Shown here: piece by piece, positions 1 through 5,406 of the stretch
Layout: each line of letters begins with the position of its first letter
How positions within the stretch are numbered: the stretch's first letter is position 1
Assembly (NCBI GenBank): GCA_025359355.1
Contig: JANYGR010000505.1
Coordinates: forward strand, 1 to 6,026
Reading direction: 5' to 3'
DNA from: Bacteroidota bacterium
GTDB lineage: Bacteria > Bacteroidota > Bacteroidia > B-17B0 > Aurantibacillaceae
DNA: 6,026 nucleotides
Program-made: the position numbers and the translations under genes
Notes under the pieces: generated by a model
Seen by the model: only the letters and a program-made list of their open reading frames with translations
Database searches by the model: none
Told to the model about the DNA's origin: nothing

Positions 1-588
1 TGCTCGTTTTAATAGTGTGTACCAGGGCAAAGGCTCTCCTTTAATAATAGCCACAAAATTTCGGAGCAGGGTTGTGGTAGAATCATTGCTAGCAGTAATA
101 TTAGCAGTTTCTTTTTTATCACTGATTGCCCATACACTATATTGTTCGCTGTTTTTATCAAAGGGGTGAGCATTTAAATACCTAGCTAATAATACTAGGC
201 TACTATCGGCTAATTTACCCAAAGTATAAGGCGCCCCTTTAATTGGCCCTCCTTTAGTAGCCTCGCAACAATACCCTTTTATGTTGAATTGCTTTGTTTC
301 CTTTGGTTTAAGTGTTAATATTTCTTCGCGAGTCACTAAAATATCCTGATAATCATTTTTACCAGCATCTGAGTTAAATCTCCAGCCTGCAGGAATAACA
401 ATACATAAAGAGTCTTTGATTAAATTGGAAACAGAATAATTAAGTTCCAATCCACCATTACAAATGGATTTAGCTGTAATCATCTTTTTTTGAAAAGCTT
501 GTTGTAAAGATACTTTTGTTTTGCTTTGTAGTGGTTGAAGAAAAACAAGTCCAACTAATGCTGTAGTGATTATAGCTCGCGTTTTCAT
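1..588 (-). CDS. Exported protein of unknown function, 3' end cut by window edge (possible thioester-type domain)
   Basis: This reading frame stays open from an ATG at 586-588 to the left edge, giving 196 residues with no stop, so the C-terminus lies outside the window. Residues 1-22 look like a Sec signal peptide: a basic start (MKTR), a hydrophobic core (AIITTALVGLVFL) and a probable cut near LQS-K. There is no lipobox cysteine, so the product should be secreted or periplasmic rather than a lipoprotein. The mature part reads like a beta-sandwich (IVIPAGW at 63-69, LTLKPKE at 91-97), then GYCCEA at 105-110, a likely helix (LVLLARYLNA, 131-140) and EQYSVWAIS at 148-156. Cys before the helix and Gln-x-x-Val-Trp after it recall Cys-Gln thioester domains of surface proteins; this is an inference from motif order only. 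I do not recognise the family. The gene is divergent from the nucleoside permease, with about 100 bp between them. Confidence 0.8.
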   Translation of the reverse strand, partial: MKTRAIITTALVGLVFLQPLQSKTKVSLQQAFQKKMITAKSICNGGLELNYSVSNLIKDSLCIVIPAGWRFNSDAGKNDYQDILVTREEILTLKPKETKQFNIKGYCCEATKGGPIKGAPYTLGKLADSSLVLLARYLNAHPFDKNSEQYSVWAISDKKETANITASNDSTTTLLRNFVAIIKGEPLPWYTLLKRA

Positions 589-691
589 GATGCTTTGGGT
601 TTTGAAGATATAATGCTAAAAATATTTAGAAGATACATGTATTTATAAATCATTTTTTATATCTTGCTGTTTAATAATTAAATCAAGATCT
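589..691. promoter_or_regulatory. Divergent intergenic region with a 10-bp palindrome
   Basis: This AT-rich spacer separates the minus-strand exported protein from the plus-strand permease, so it must hold both 5' regions if each gene has its own promoter. I could not find a convincing TAnnTTTG element with a TTG at proper spacing in either direction. The only distinct structure is the perfect palindrome ATACATGTAT at 633-642, near the middle, which could be a small operator or chance in AT-rich DNA. Confidence 0.3.
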
Positions 692-1945
692 ATGAATTTG
701 AAAATGCGTTTAATTGTAATGAGTTTCTTACAATTTTTTGTTTGGGGAGCTTGGTTAATTACGGTTGCTAATTATTGGTTTGGTACCAAACAATGGGATG
801 GAACACAGTTTGGTGCAATTTTTTCAACAATGGGTATTGCTTCTATTTTTATGCCTACGCTTTGTGGTATTATAGCAGATAGATGGTTAAATGCAGAAAA
901 ATTATATGGAATTTTACATATACTTGGTGGGCTAACATTATTGTATGTTCCGCAAATTAATGACCCAGCCAGTTTTTTCTGGGTAATATTAGTTGCTATG
1001 ATTTTTTATATGCCAACAATAGCCTTATCAAATTCAGTTGCCTATAATGCTTTAAAGAAAAATAAATTTGATGTGGTAAAAGATTTCCCTCCAATAAGAG
1101 TTTGGGGAACAGTTGGCTTTATTGTCGCCATGTGGATTACTAATTTAACAGGAAATAAAGCTTCAGAAAATCAATTTTATATTGCTGCCATTGCTGCTAT
1201 TGGCTTAGGAATATACTCTTTTTCATTACCAAAATGCGAACCAAAACACAATACTGAAAACAATAAATATTTTGTTGATTTAATTGGTTTAAGTTCTTTT
1301 AAATTGTTTGCAGATTATAAACTTGCTCTATTTTTTGTATTTAGTATGTTTTTAGGTGCGGCATTACAATTAACTAATGCTTACGGTGATGTTTTTTTAG
1401 ATGACTTTAAACATCAAGTAGAATATGCTGATTCCTTTGTAGTGAAATATTCTACAATTATTATGTCTATTTCTCAAGTTTCAGAAACCTTATTTATTTT
1501 AGCTATTCCATTTTTTCTTAAAAAATTTGGGATAAAGCAAGTCATGTTATTTAGTATGATTGCCTGGGTTTTTCGTTTTGGTTTATTTGCTTATGGAAAC
1601 CCAGCAGATGGCTTATGGATGATTATTATGTCGTGCATTGTTTATGGTATGGCATTTGATTTTTTCAATATCTCGGGCTCATTATTTGTAGAAACGTCTA
1701 CTGATCCCACAATTCGTTCATCAGCTCAAGGCTTATTTATGATGATGACAAATGGTTTTGGTGCTGTATTTGGAAGTATTTCGAGCGGATATTTAATTGA
1801 TCATTTTTTTACTACTTCTACTGGTAAAGATTGGCACCATATCTGGCTAACGTTTGCGTTATACGCATTAATAATAGCAGTATTTTTTGCTATATTATTT
1901 AAACATAAGCATGATCCAAAAGATGTAGAAAATATCACCCATTAA
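692..1945 (+). CDS. Nucleoside:H+ symporter, NupG/XapB family (MFS)
   Basis: The product is an inner-membrane permease expected to bring nucleosides into the cell with protons. Its 417 residues are almost the length of E. coli NupG (about 418), and it is highly hydrophobic with roughly 12 candidate membrane spans. Family features visible are the N-terminal LQFFVWGAWLIT (13-24), an MFS loop 2-3 motif GIIADRW (59-65), a conserved-looking RVWGTVGFI (136-144) at the start of a mid-protein span, SQVSET (261-266), YGMAFDFFN (318-326) and RSSAQGLF (342-349). The C-terminus is a short charged cytoplasmic tail. ATG at 692 is used; Met5 is an alternative start only four residues later. The next gene begins 125 bp downstream with its own probable promoter and no strong terminator between, so read-through is possible. 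The family call is firm. The exact substrate (purine, pyrimidine or xanthosine) cannot be read from the sequence. Confidence 0.9.
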   Translation: MNLKMRLIVMSFLQFFVWGAWLITVANYWFGTKQWDGTQFGAIFSTMGIASIFMPTLCGIIADRWLNAEKLYGILHILGGLTLLYVPQINDPASFFWVILVAMIFYMPTIALSNSVAYNALKKNKFDVVKDFPPIRVWGTVGFIVAMWITNLTGNKASENQFYIAAIAAIGLGIYSFSLPKCEPKHNTENNKYFVDLIGLSSFKLFADYKLALFFVFSMFLGAALQLTNAYGDVFLDDFKHQVEYADSFVVKYSTIIMSISQVSETLFILAIPFFLKKFGIKQVMLFSMIAWVFRFGLFAYGNPADGLWMIIMSCIVYGMAFDFFNISGSLFVETSTDPTIRSSAQGLFMMMTNGFGAVFGSISSGYLIDHFFTTSTGKDWHHIWLTFALYALIIAVFFAILFKHKHDPKDVENITH

Positions 1946-2012
1946 AAAACTAATTTAAATCATTTTTCAATACGATAATTATCATCTATTTAGTAACTCA
2001 AAAACAGAATAT

Positions 2013-2040
2013 TTGAAGTCTAAAAAAAATATTATATTTA
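2013..2040 (+). promoter_or_regulatory. Candidate Bacteroidota-type promoter for the UspA gene
   Basis: TTG at 2013-2015 (within TTTG) is followed after 17 bp by TATATTTA at 2033-2040, which matches the Bacteroidota -7 consensus TAnnTTTG except for the last base. Transcription would begin near 2045, leaving a leader of about 25 nt before the ATG at 2071. The spacing is at the short end of the usual range, and AT-rich DNA gives such matches by chance, so this is tentative. A 10-bp palindrome, GATAATTATC at 1974-1983, lies about 30 bp upstream and could be an operator. Confidence 0.35.
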
Positions 2041-2070
2041 CAATAACAATACATTTTTAACTATAACACT

Positions 2071-2970
2071 ATGATACACTTAAACACAAATAAAATCATT
2101 ATCACTACCGACTTTTCGGAAACATCTTTACTAGCCATTAAACATGGAGGCTTCTTAGCGCAATATACAAAGGGAGAAGTTTATTTAGTGCATATTATTA
2201 CCAAACATTGGGAGAAATTTAATGTATTTACACCAAGTATTTCTGTGGATAATATTGAAAAAGCATCTTCAGCAGTTGAAGCAAAATTAGAAGAAGTAGC
2301 TGCAGTCATTAGACAAAATTATGGTGTTCCAGTAACAACAGTTGTTAATACAGGTAATCCAACAACTGAAATTATAAAATTTGCTAAAGAAATTAATGCA
2401 GGGTTAATCGTAATGGGAACTCACGGTTATAGTGCTTGGGAAGACTTAACAATTGGAAGTAATGCATTAAAAGTGATTACAAAAAGCCCTTGCCCGGTAA
2501 TGACGATGAGTCAATTTGCTGATAAAGTTGGATATAGCAAAATAGTATTGCCTATTGATACGTCAGAACATACACGTCATAAAGTTGTATTTGCTATAGA
2601 ATTAGCTAAAGAGTTTTCAGCACGAATTTGCGCTGTTGGATTATTAGCAGATGATGAAGCGAGTAAGAAACCAGCAATGGAGGTCATGCTAAATCAAGTT
2701 CTTGTAGCAGCGAAAGACAAAGGCGTTATCTGTGAAACAGAATTAATGGAAAATGTAAAAAATAGAGCAGTGGCAACTATTCAATATTGTGAAAAAGTAG
2801 GAGGAGATGCTATTGCAATTATGACAGATCAAGATGCTGAAATCAGCGGATTATTTTTAGGAAATTATGCACTACAAGTTATTCATCATGCTAAAGTACC
2901 TGTAATTAGTATGAAACCAGCTAACTTCGATGAAGAAGCAGGTTGGGGCGATATGTTAGCAGGAACCTAA
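2071..2970 (+). CDS. Universal stress protein, tandem UspA domains
   Basis: The protein has 299 residues, the usual size of a two-domain Usp, and is a soluble cytoplasmic protein of stress and energy-limitation responses. Domain 1 covers about residues 6-147. It opens with KIIITTDFSETS and ends with GTHGYSAWEDLTIGSNALKV, an exact fit to the ATP-binding signature G-2x-G-9x-G-S (Gly116, Gly119, Gly129, Ser130). Domain 2 covers about 156-283. It opens with SKIVLPIDTSEHT and ends with GLFLGNYALQVIHHAKVPVISM, but the corresponding segment begins MTDQDAEISG and lacks the first Gly pair, so nucleotide binding there is doubtful. Pairing of an intact and a degenerate half is common in tandem Usps. No DNA-binding or membrane segment is seen. 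The gene appears to be its own unit, with a candidate promoter just upstream and a strong terminator downstream. The family call is firm; the specific role is unknown. Confidence 0.92.
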   Translation: MIHLNTNKIIITTDFSETSLLAIKHGGFLAQYTKGEVYLVHIITKHWEKFNVFTPSISVDNIEKASSAVEAKLEEVAAVIRQNYGVPVTTVVNTGNPTTEIIKFAKEINAGLIVMGTHGYSAWEDLTIGSNALKVITKSPCPVMTMSQFADKVGYSKIVLPIDTSEHTRHKVVFAIELAKEFSARICAVGLLADDEASKKPAMEVMLNQVLVAAKDKGVICETELMENVKNRAVATIQYCEKVGGDAIAIMTDQDAEISGLFLGNYALQVIHHAKVPVISMKPANFDEEAGWGDMLAGT

Positions 2971-3005
2971 TTATTCAGTTACATATTTAAGAATAACTTA
3001 AATAT

Positions 3006-3046
3006 ATAAAGAGCGTTTCAATTATTTGAAACGCTCTTTATTTTTT
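3006..3046 (+). terminator. Intrinsic terminator after the UspA gene, possibly bidirectional
   Basis: A perfect 16-bp stem (3006-3021 paired with 3026-3041, core GAGCGTTTCAA) closes a four-base loop, TTAT, and runs into six T residues at 3041-3046. It starts 35 bp after the UspA stop. It also lies about 40 bp beyond the stop of the convergent methyltransferase gene. On that strand the tail is only AT-rich (TTTATATATTT) rather than a T run, so it may stop both transcripts but is better built for the plus strand. Confidence 0.88.
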
Positions 3047-3083
3047 AGGTATAATACTTATAATTAATGTTATGATGGGAAAA

Positions 3084-3602
3084 TTATCTCAGTATTTCCC
3101 ATAGTACAATACCCATACTCACCGAAACATTAAACGAGTGCTTCGATCCAAACTGTGGAATTTCAATACACACGTCGCTTTGATTGATAATAGGCTGTTC
3201 TACGCCATACACTTCATTTCCAAAAATAAATGCTAACGGTTTTTCAGGTTTTTGAAATTGGTTTAGCATCACCGAATTTTTTGTTTGTTCTACAGACGCA
3301 ATGAAATAATCCATTTTTTTTAAATCATCAAATGCTTCTTGTGTTGTTTTAAAATATTTCCAAGTAACGGTTTCTGTAGCGCCTAATGCAGTTTTTGAAA
3401 TATCTTTATTAGGAGGAATGCCTGTAACGCCGCATAAATAAATGGCTTCTAATAAAAAGGCATCGGCTGTTCTGAATGCTGAACCTACATTATTTAAACT
3501 ACGGATATTATCTAGTACTAATATAATTTTGTTTTTTGTAGAAGCTTTAAATTCTTCCGAACTCATTCTTCCTAAATCGTGCATGCTTAATTTTTGGTTC
3601 AT
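3084..3602 (-). CDS. SpoU/TrmH-family RNA 2'-O-methyltransferase
   Basis: The product should transfer a methyl group from S-adenosylmethionine to a ribose 2'-OH in tRNA or rRNA. All three SPOUT-class (TrmH) motifs are present: motif 1, NIRSLNNVGSAFRTADAF (32-49), with the family's catalytic arginine as Arg44; motif 2, FIFGNEVYGVEQ (125-136), with Asn129/Glu130; and motif 3, IEIPQFGSKHSFNVSVSMGI (146-165), which forms part of the knotted cofactor site. At 172 residues it is little more than the catalytic domain, without the RNA-binding extensions of RlmB or TrmH, a size typical of this Bacteroidota subgroup. The target nucleotide cannot be deduced. The ATG at 3600-3602 lies four bases after the sirtuin stop codon, so the two genes are almost certainly co-transcribed and probably translationally coupled. 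Confidence 0.92.
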   Translation of the reverse strand: MNQKLSMHDLGRMSSEEFKASTKNKIILVLDNIRSLNNVGSAFRTADAFLLEAIYLCGVTGIPPNKDISKTALGATETVTWKYFKTTQEAFDDLKKMDYFIASVEQTKNSVMLNQFQKPEKPLAFIFGNEVYGVEQPIINQSDVCIEIPQFGSKHSFNVSVSMGIVLWEILR

Positions 3603-3606
3603 AGTA

Positions 3607-4305
3607 CTAATGCTCTAACTCTTCTAATTTCTTGACTAAGATACGCATACCAGCAACAGCTGTTGCTTTAATGTGAACCAAATTTTTAATATAATCTAAA
3701 TTAAAATCGCTGGGATCTATCAAATATCGTTTAGTATGAGAAGAGGTCGCGTGAATTAAATTAGCTGCCGGATAAACATTCAAAGACGTTCCTATGGTAA
3801 TAAAAATATCAGCATCTTCAGTCAACGCAATAGCAGTGTCCATTTCAGGTACTGCCTCGCCAAACCATACTATATGTGGACGAAGTTGAGATCCGTTTTC
3901 GCAAACATCTCCTACTTTTATTTCTGAACCCTTAATTGGATAAACTAAATGATCATGAGTCGTACTGCGGCTTTTTACAATTTCTCCATGTAAATGCAAT
4001 ACTTTTTTAGAACCTGCTCGTTCATGTAAATCATCAATATTTTGAGTGATAACCTGAACATCATATGTTTGTTGTAATTGAGCTACCAACTGATGAGCCT
4101 CATTTGGCTGAGCTTCTAGCACTTGTTTGCGACGCTGATTATAAAAATCTAACACCAATGGGATGTTGCGTTGCCAAGCATCAAAGGTTGCTACGTCTTC
4201 TATTTTAAATTCTTCCCACAAGCCATTTGTATCTCTAAAGGTTTTGATACCGCTTTCTGCGCTTATACCAGCTCCTGTAAAAACAACTATCTTTTTTTTC
4301 TTCAT
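3607..4305 (-). CDS. Sir2-family NAD-dependent protein deacylase (CobB/SIRT5-like, zinc-ligand-poor)
   Basis: The product removes acyl groups from protein lysines while consuming NAD+. Counting from the ATG at 4305 it has 232 residues. Visible motifs are the NAD-binding GAGISAESGIKTFRD (11-25), TQNIDDLHERAG (87-98), LHLHGE with catalytic His106, LRPHIVWFGEAVP (141-153) and GTSLNVYPA (172-180). Tyr55 and Arg58 in FYNQRR match the Tyr/Arg pair that lets CobB and SIRT5 accept succinyl or malonyl lysine. The zinc module between His106 and RPH is short and holds a single Cys (Cys135), the only one in the protein, so the usual four-Cys zinc site is absent. A longer frame from 4350 would add 15 residues, MLLLVVCLKFIFEPS. 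I reject it because homologues begin just before the GAG motif and because a near-consensus promoter lies inside the extension. First gene of an operon with the RNA methyltransferase. Confidence 0.93.
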   Translation of the reverse strand: MKKKKIVVFTGAGISAESGIKTFRDTNGLWEEFKIEDVATFDAWQRNIPLVLDFYNQRRKQVLEAQPNEAHQLVAQLQQTYDVQVITQNIDDLHERAGSKKVLHLHGEIVKSRSTTHDHLVYPIKGSEIKVGDVCENGSQLRPHIVWFGEAVPEMDTAIALTEDADIFITIGTSLNVYPAANLIHATSSHTKRYLIDPSDFNLDYIKNLVHIKATAVAGMRILVKKLEELEH

Positions 4306-4313
4306 GCTTGGCT

Positions 4314-4344
4314 CAAAAATAAACTTTAAACAAACAACTAACAA
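4314..4344 (-). promoter_or_regulatory. Bacteroidota-type promoter for the sirtuin-methyltransferase operon
   Basis: Read on the minus strand, TTG (4344-4342) is followed after 20 bp by TATTTTTG (4321-4314), a full match to the -7 consensus TAnnTTTG. Transcription would start around 4307-4310, almost at the ATG at 4305, so the leader would be very short or absent. The position rules against the upstream in-frame ATG at 4350, which would not be transcribed from here. Confidence 0.5.
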
Positions 4345-4369
4345 TAGCAAATATTCGTTTAGCTTATTT

Positions 4370-4377
4370 TAAATTTA
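4370..4377 (+). promoter_or_regulatory. Possible -7 element for the transaldolase gene
   Basis: TAAATTTA matches TAnnTTTG except for the last base and ends 18 bases before the transaldolase ATG, giving a leader of about a dozen bases. No good TTG lies at the expected distance upstream, so support is weak. The purine-rich leader AAAAAACAACAACTT lacks a Shine-Dalgarno sequence, as is usual for Bacteroidota. Confidence 0.25.
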
Positions 4378-4395
4378 CAGAAAAAACAACAACTT

Positions 4396-5043
4396 ATGAA
4401 ATTTTTTATTGATACCGCAAACTTAGCACAAATTAAAGAAGCCCAAGACTTAGGTGTTTTGGACGGCGTAACGACTAATCCCTCATTAATGGCCAAAGAA
4501 GGCATTAAAGGACAAGGGAATATTTTAAAACACTATGTAGATATTTGTAACATTACTACTGGTGATGTGAGTGCTGAAGTAATTGCAACTGATTATGCAG
4601 GCATGGTGCGCGAAGGCGAAGCATTAGCTGATTTACATGAACGCATTGTTGTAAAAATCCCAATGATTAAAGATGGTATTAAAGCCATTAAATATTTTTC
4701 AGATAAAGGAATTAAAACCAATTGTACTTTAGTGTTTTCTGCTGGACAAGCTTTATTAGCAGCTAAAGCAGGCGCTACTTATGTATCTCCTTTTGTTGGT
4801 CGCTTAGATGATATTAGCCAAGATGGGATGGAATTAATTGCAGATATCCGTATGATTTATGATAACTACAATTACGAAACTCAAATTTTAGCAGCGTCTG
4901 TTCGTCATCCTTTACACATTATTCAATGTGCTAAATTAGGATCTGATGTGATTACTGCACCTTTATCAGCAATTACAGCACTTTTAAATCATCCTTTAAC
5001 CGACAAAGGTTTAGCACAGTTTTTAGCTGATGCTGCTAAATAA
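4396..5043 (+). CDS. tal: Small transaldolase (TalC/FSA-type fold)
   Basis: The protein is a 215-residue cytoplasmic TIM-barrel aldolase of the short transaldolase group, predicted to move a dihydroxyacetone unit between sugar phosphates in the non-oxidative pentose phosphate pathway. The signatures are clear: KFFIDTAN with Asp6, DGVTTNPSLMAKEG (23-36), VVKIPM with the Schiff-base Lys87, KTNCTLVFSAGQALLAAKAGATYVSPFVGRLDD (107-139) and ASVRHPLHI (167-175). E. coli fructose-6-phosphate aldolase has Gln59 and Tyr131 at two discriminating sites. Here they are Glu61 (SAEVIATD) and Phe133 (SPFVGR), the transaldolase pattern, so I prefer transaldolase over F6P aldolase. The length equals that of other bacterial TalC proteins and nothing is missing. 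The gene is monocistronic, divergent from the sirtuin operon over about 90 bp, and ends at a hairpin terminator. Confidence 0.93.
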   Translation: MKFFIDTANLAQIKEAQDLGVLDGVTTNPSLMAKEGIKGQGNILKHYVDICNITTGDVSAEVIATDYAGMVREGEALADLHERIVVKIPMIKDGIKAIKYFSDKGIKTNCTLVFSAGQALLAAKAGATYVSPFVGRLDDISQDGMELIADIRMIYDNYNYETQILAASVRHPLHIIQCAKLGSDVITAPLSAITALLNHPLTDKGLAQFLADAAK

Positions 5044-5065
5044 TTTTCAGTAAAATAAATAGTAT

Positions 5066-5106
5066 AAAACCCATTAAGCGTTAATGTTTAATGGGTTTTG
5101 TTTGTA
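5066..5106 (+). terminator. Intrinsic terminator of the transaldolase gene
   Basis: AAAACCCATTAA (5066-5077) pairs perfectly with TTAATGGGTTTT (5088-5099) around a ten-base loop, and a T-rich tail (TTTTGTTTG) follows. It begins 22 bases after the stop codon. Part of the left arm can instead form a smaller hairpin, CATTAA-GCG-TTAATG (5072-5086), which competes with the main stem. Confidence 0.8.
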
Positions 5107-5130
5107 GGCTATTCTGAAAATTTAGCAAAG

Positions 5131-5324
5131 AAAAATATACTGTATTAAACACACCTTGCGAGCGAAACAGATTGTCTTATTAAGAAAAAGCTGAATAGAA
5201 TAAGAGCGTAAGGCTGTCAAAAATGCGGGCAGAGAAGCGGTGAAACGAGAATTCAAGATTTTAGTGTAGCGATAGCGGAACGTGAAAATTGTAGAATTCC
5301 GTGAGGAGCGTGGTGTATATTTTT
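5131..5324. repeat. Candidate interspersed element: G-skewed segment with terminal inverted repeats
   Basis: AAAAATATAC at 5131-5140 is repeated in inverted form as GTATATTTTT at 5315-5324. The DNA between is unlike its surroundings. By hand count it is about 42% G+C in an AT-rich neighbourhood and is strongly G-skewed on the plus strand (about 44 G to 18 C in 5161-5310). It carries six copies of AGCG (5161, 5205, 5236, 5268, 5274, 5307) and none of the complement CGCT. Inside is a broken inverted repeat: GAATTC at 5249-5254 with 5294-5299, and ATTTT at 5258-5262 with AAAAT at 5285-5289. There is no credible gene. One minus-strand frame is open for about 75 codons but has no ATG and reads like translated repeat. 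It could be a MITE-like or REP-like repeat, or a structured RNA; one copy in one window cannot decide. Confidence 0.4.
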
Positions 5325-5340
5325 GACTTGATTTTTTGTT

Positions 5341-5363
5341 TCTTTTTCATCTAAGGAAAAAGA
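5341..5363. repeat. Hairpin next to the candidate element
   Basis: TCTTTTTC (5341-5348) pairs with GAAAAAGA (5356-5363) around a seven-base loop, ATCTAAG, inside a T-then-A-rich context. It lacks a T run on the plus side, where A residues follow, so it is not a good plus-strand terminator. It may form the right border of the adjoining element, or simply be a pyrimidine/purine inverted repeat. The rest of 5044-5406 that is not listed separately shows nothing I can interpret. Confidence 0.4.
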
Positions 5364-5366
5364 TAG

Positions 5367-5390
5367 AAAAAAATTCAGTAAACATTTACT
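5367..5390 (-). terminator. Weak AT-rich terminator after the DUF1697 gene
   Basis: On the minus strand the inverted repeat AGTAAA-TG-TTTACT (5390-5377) is followed three bases later by seven T residues (the A run at 5367-5373 on the plus strand). It starts 17 bp after the DUF1697 stop. The stem is only five or six AT-rich pairs with a tight loop, so it would be a weak terminator, but position and T run are right. Confidence 0.4.
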
Positions 5391-5406
5391 ATAGCTGTTT
5401 TTATAA

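Noticed and set aside
3006..3046. Attachment site or recombination core
   Set aside because: The structure is a standard hairpin plus T run placed between convergent genes, which a terminator explains fully.
4306..4350. Fifteen-residue hydrophobic N-terminal extension of the sirtuin as a signal or membrane anchor
   Set aside because: Sirtuins of this type are cytoplasmic and start just before the GAG motif, and a promoter lies inside the extension.
4163..4372. Plus-strand frame of 69 codons
   Set aside because: It lies antisense to the start of the sirtuin gene, whose motifs are unmistakable. The translated peptide is low-complexity (Phe/Lys runs) and resembles no family.
5131..5324. Complete insertion sequence or CRISPR array
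   Set aside because: There is no transposase, no regularly spaced repeats and no clear target duplication. Only short inverted repeats are seen.
5120..5350. Minus-strand frame of about 75 codons through the candidate element
   Set aside because: It has no ATG, and the translation (for example PRSSRNSTIFTFRYRY) looks like repeat-derived noise. It is probably open only because the strand is C-rich and poor in stop codons.
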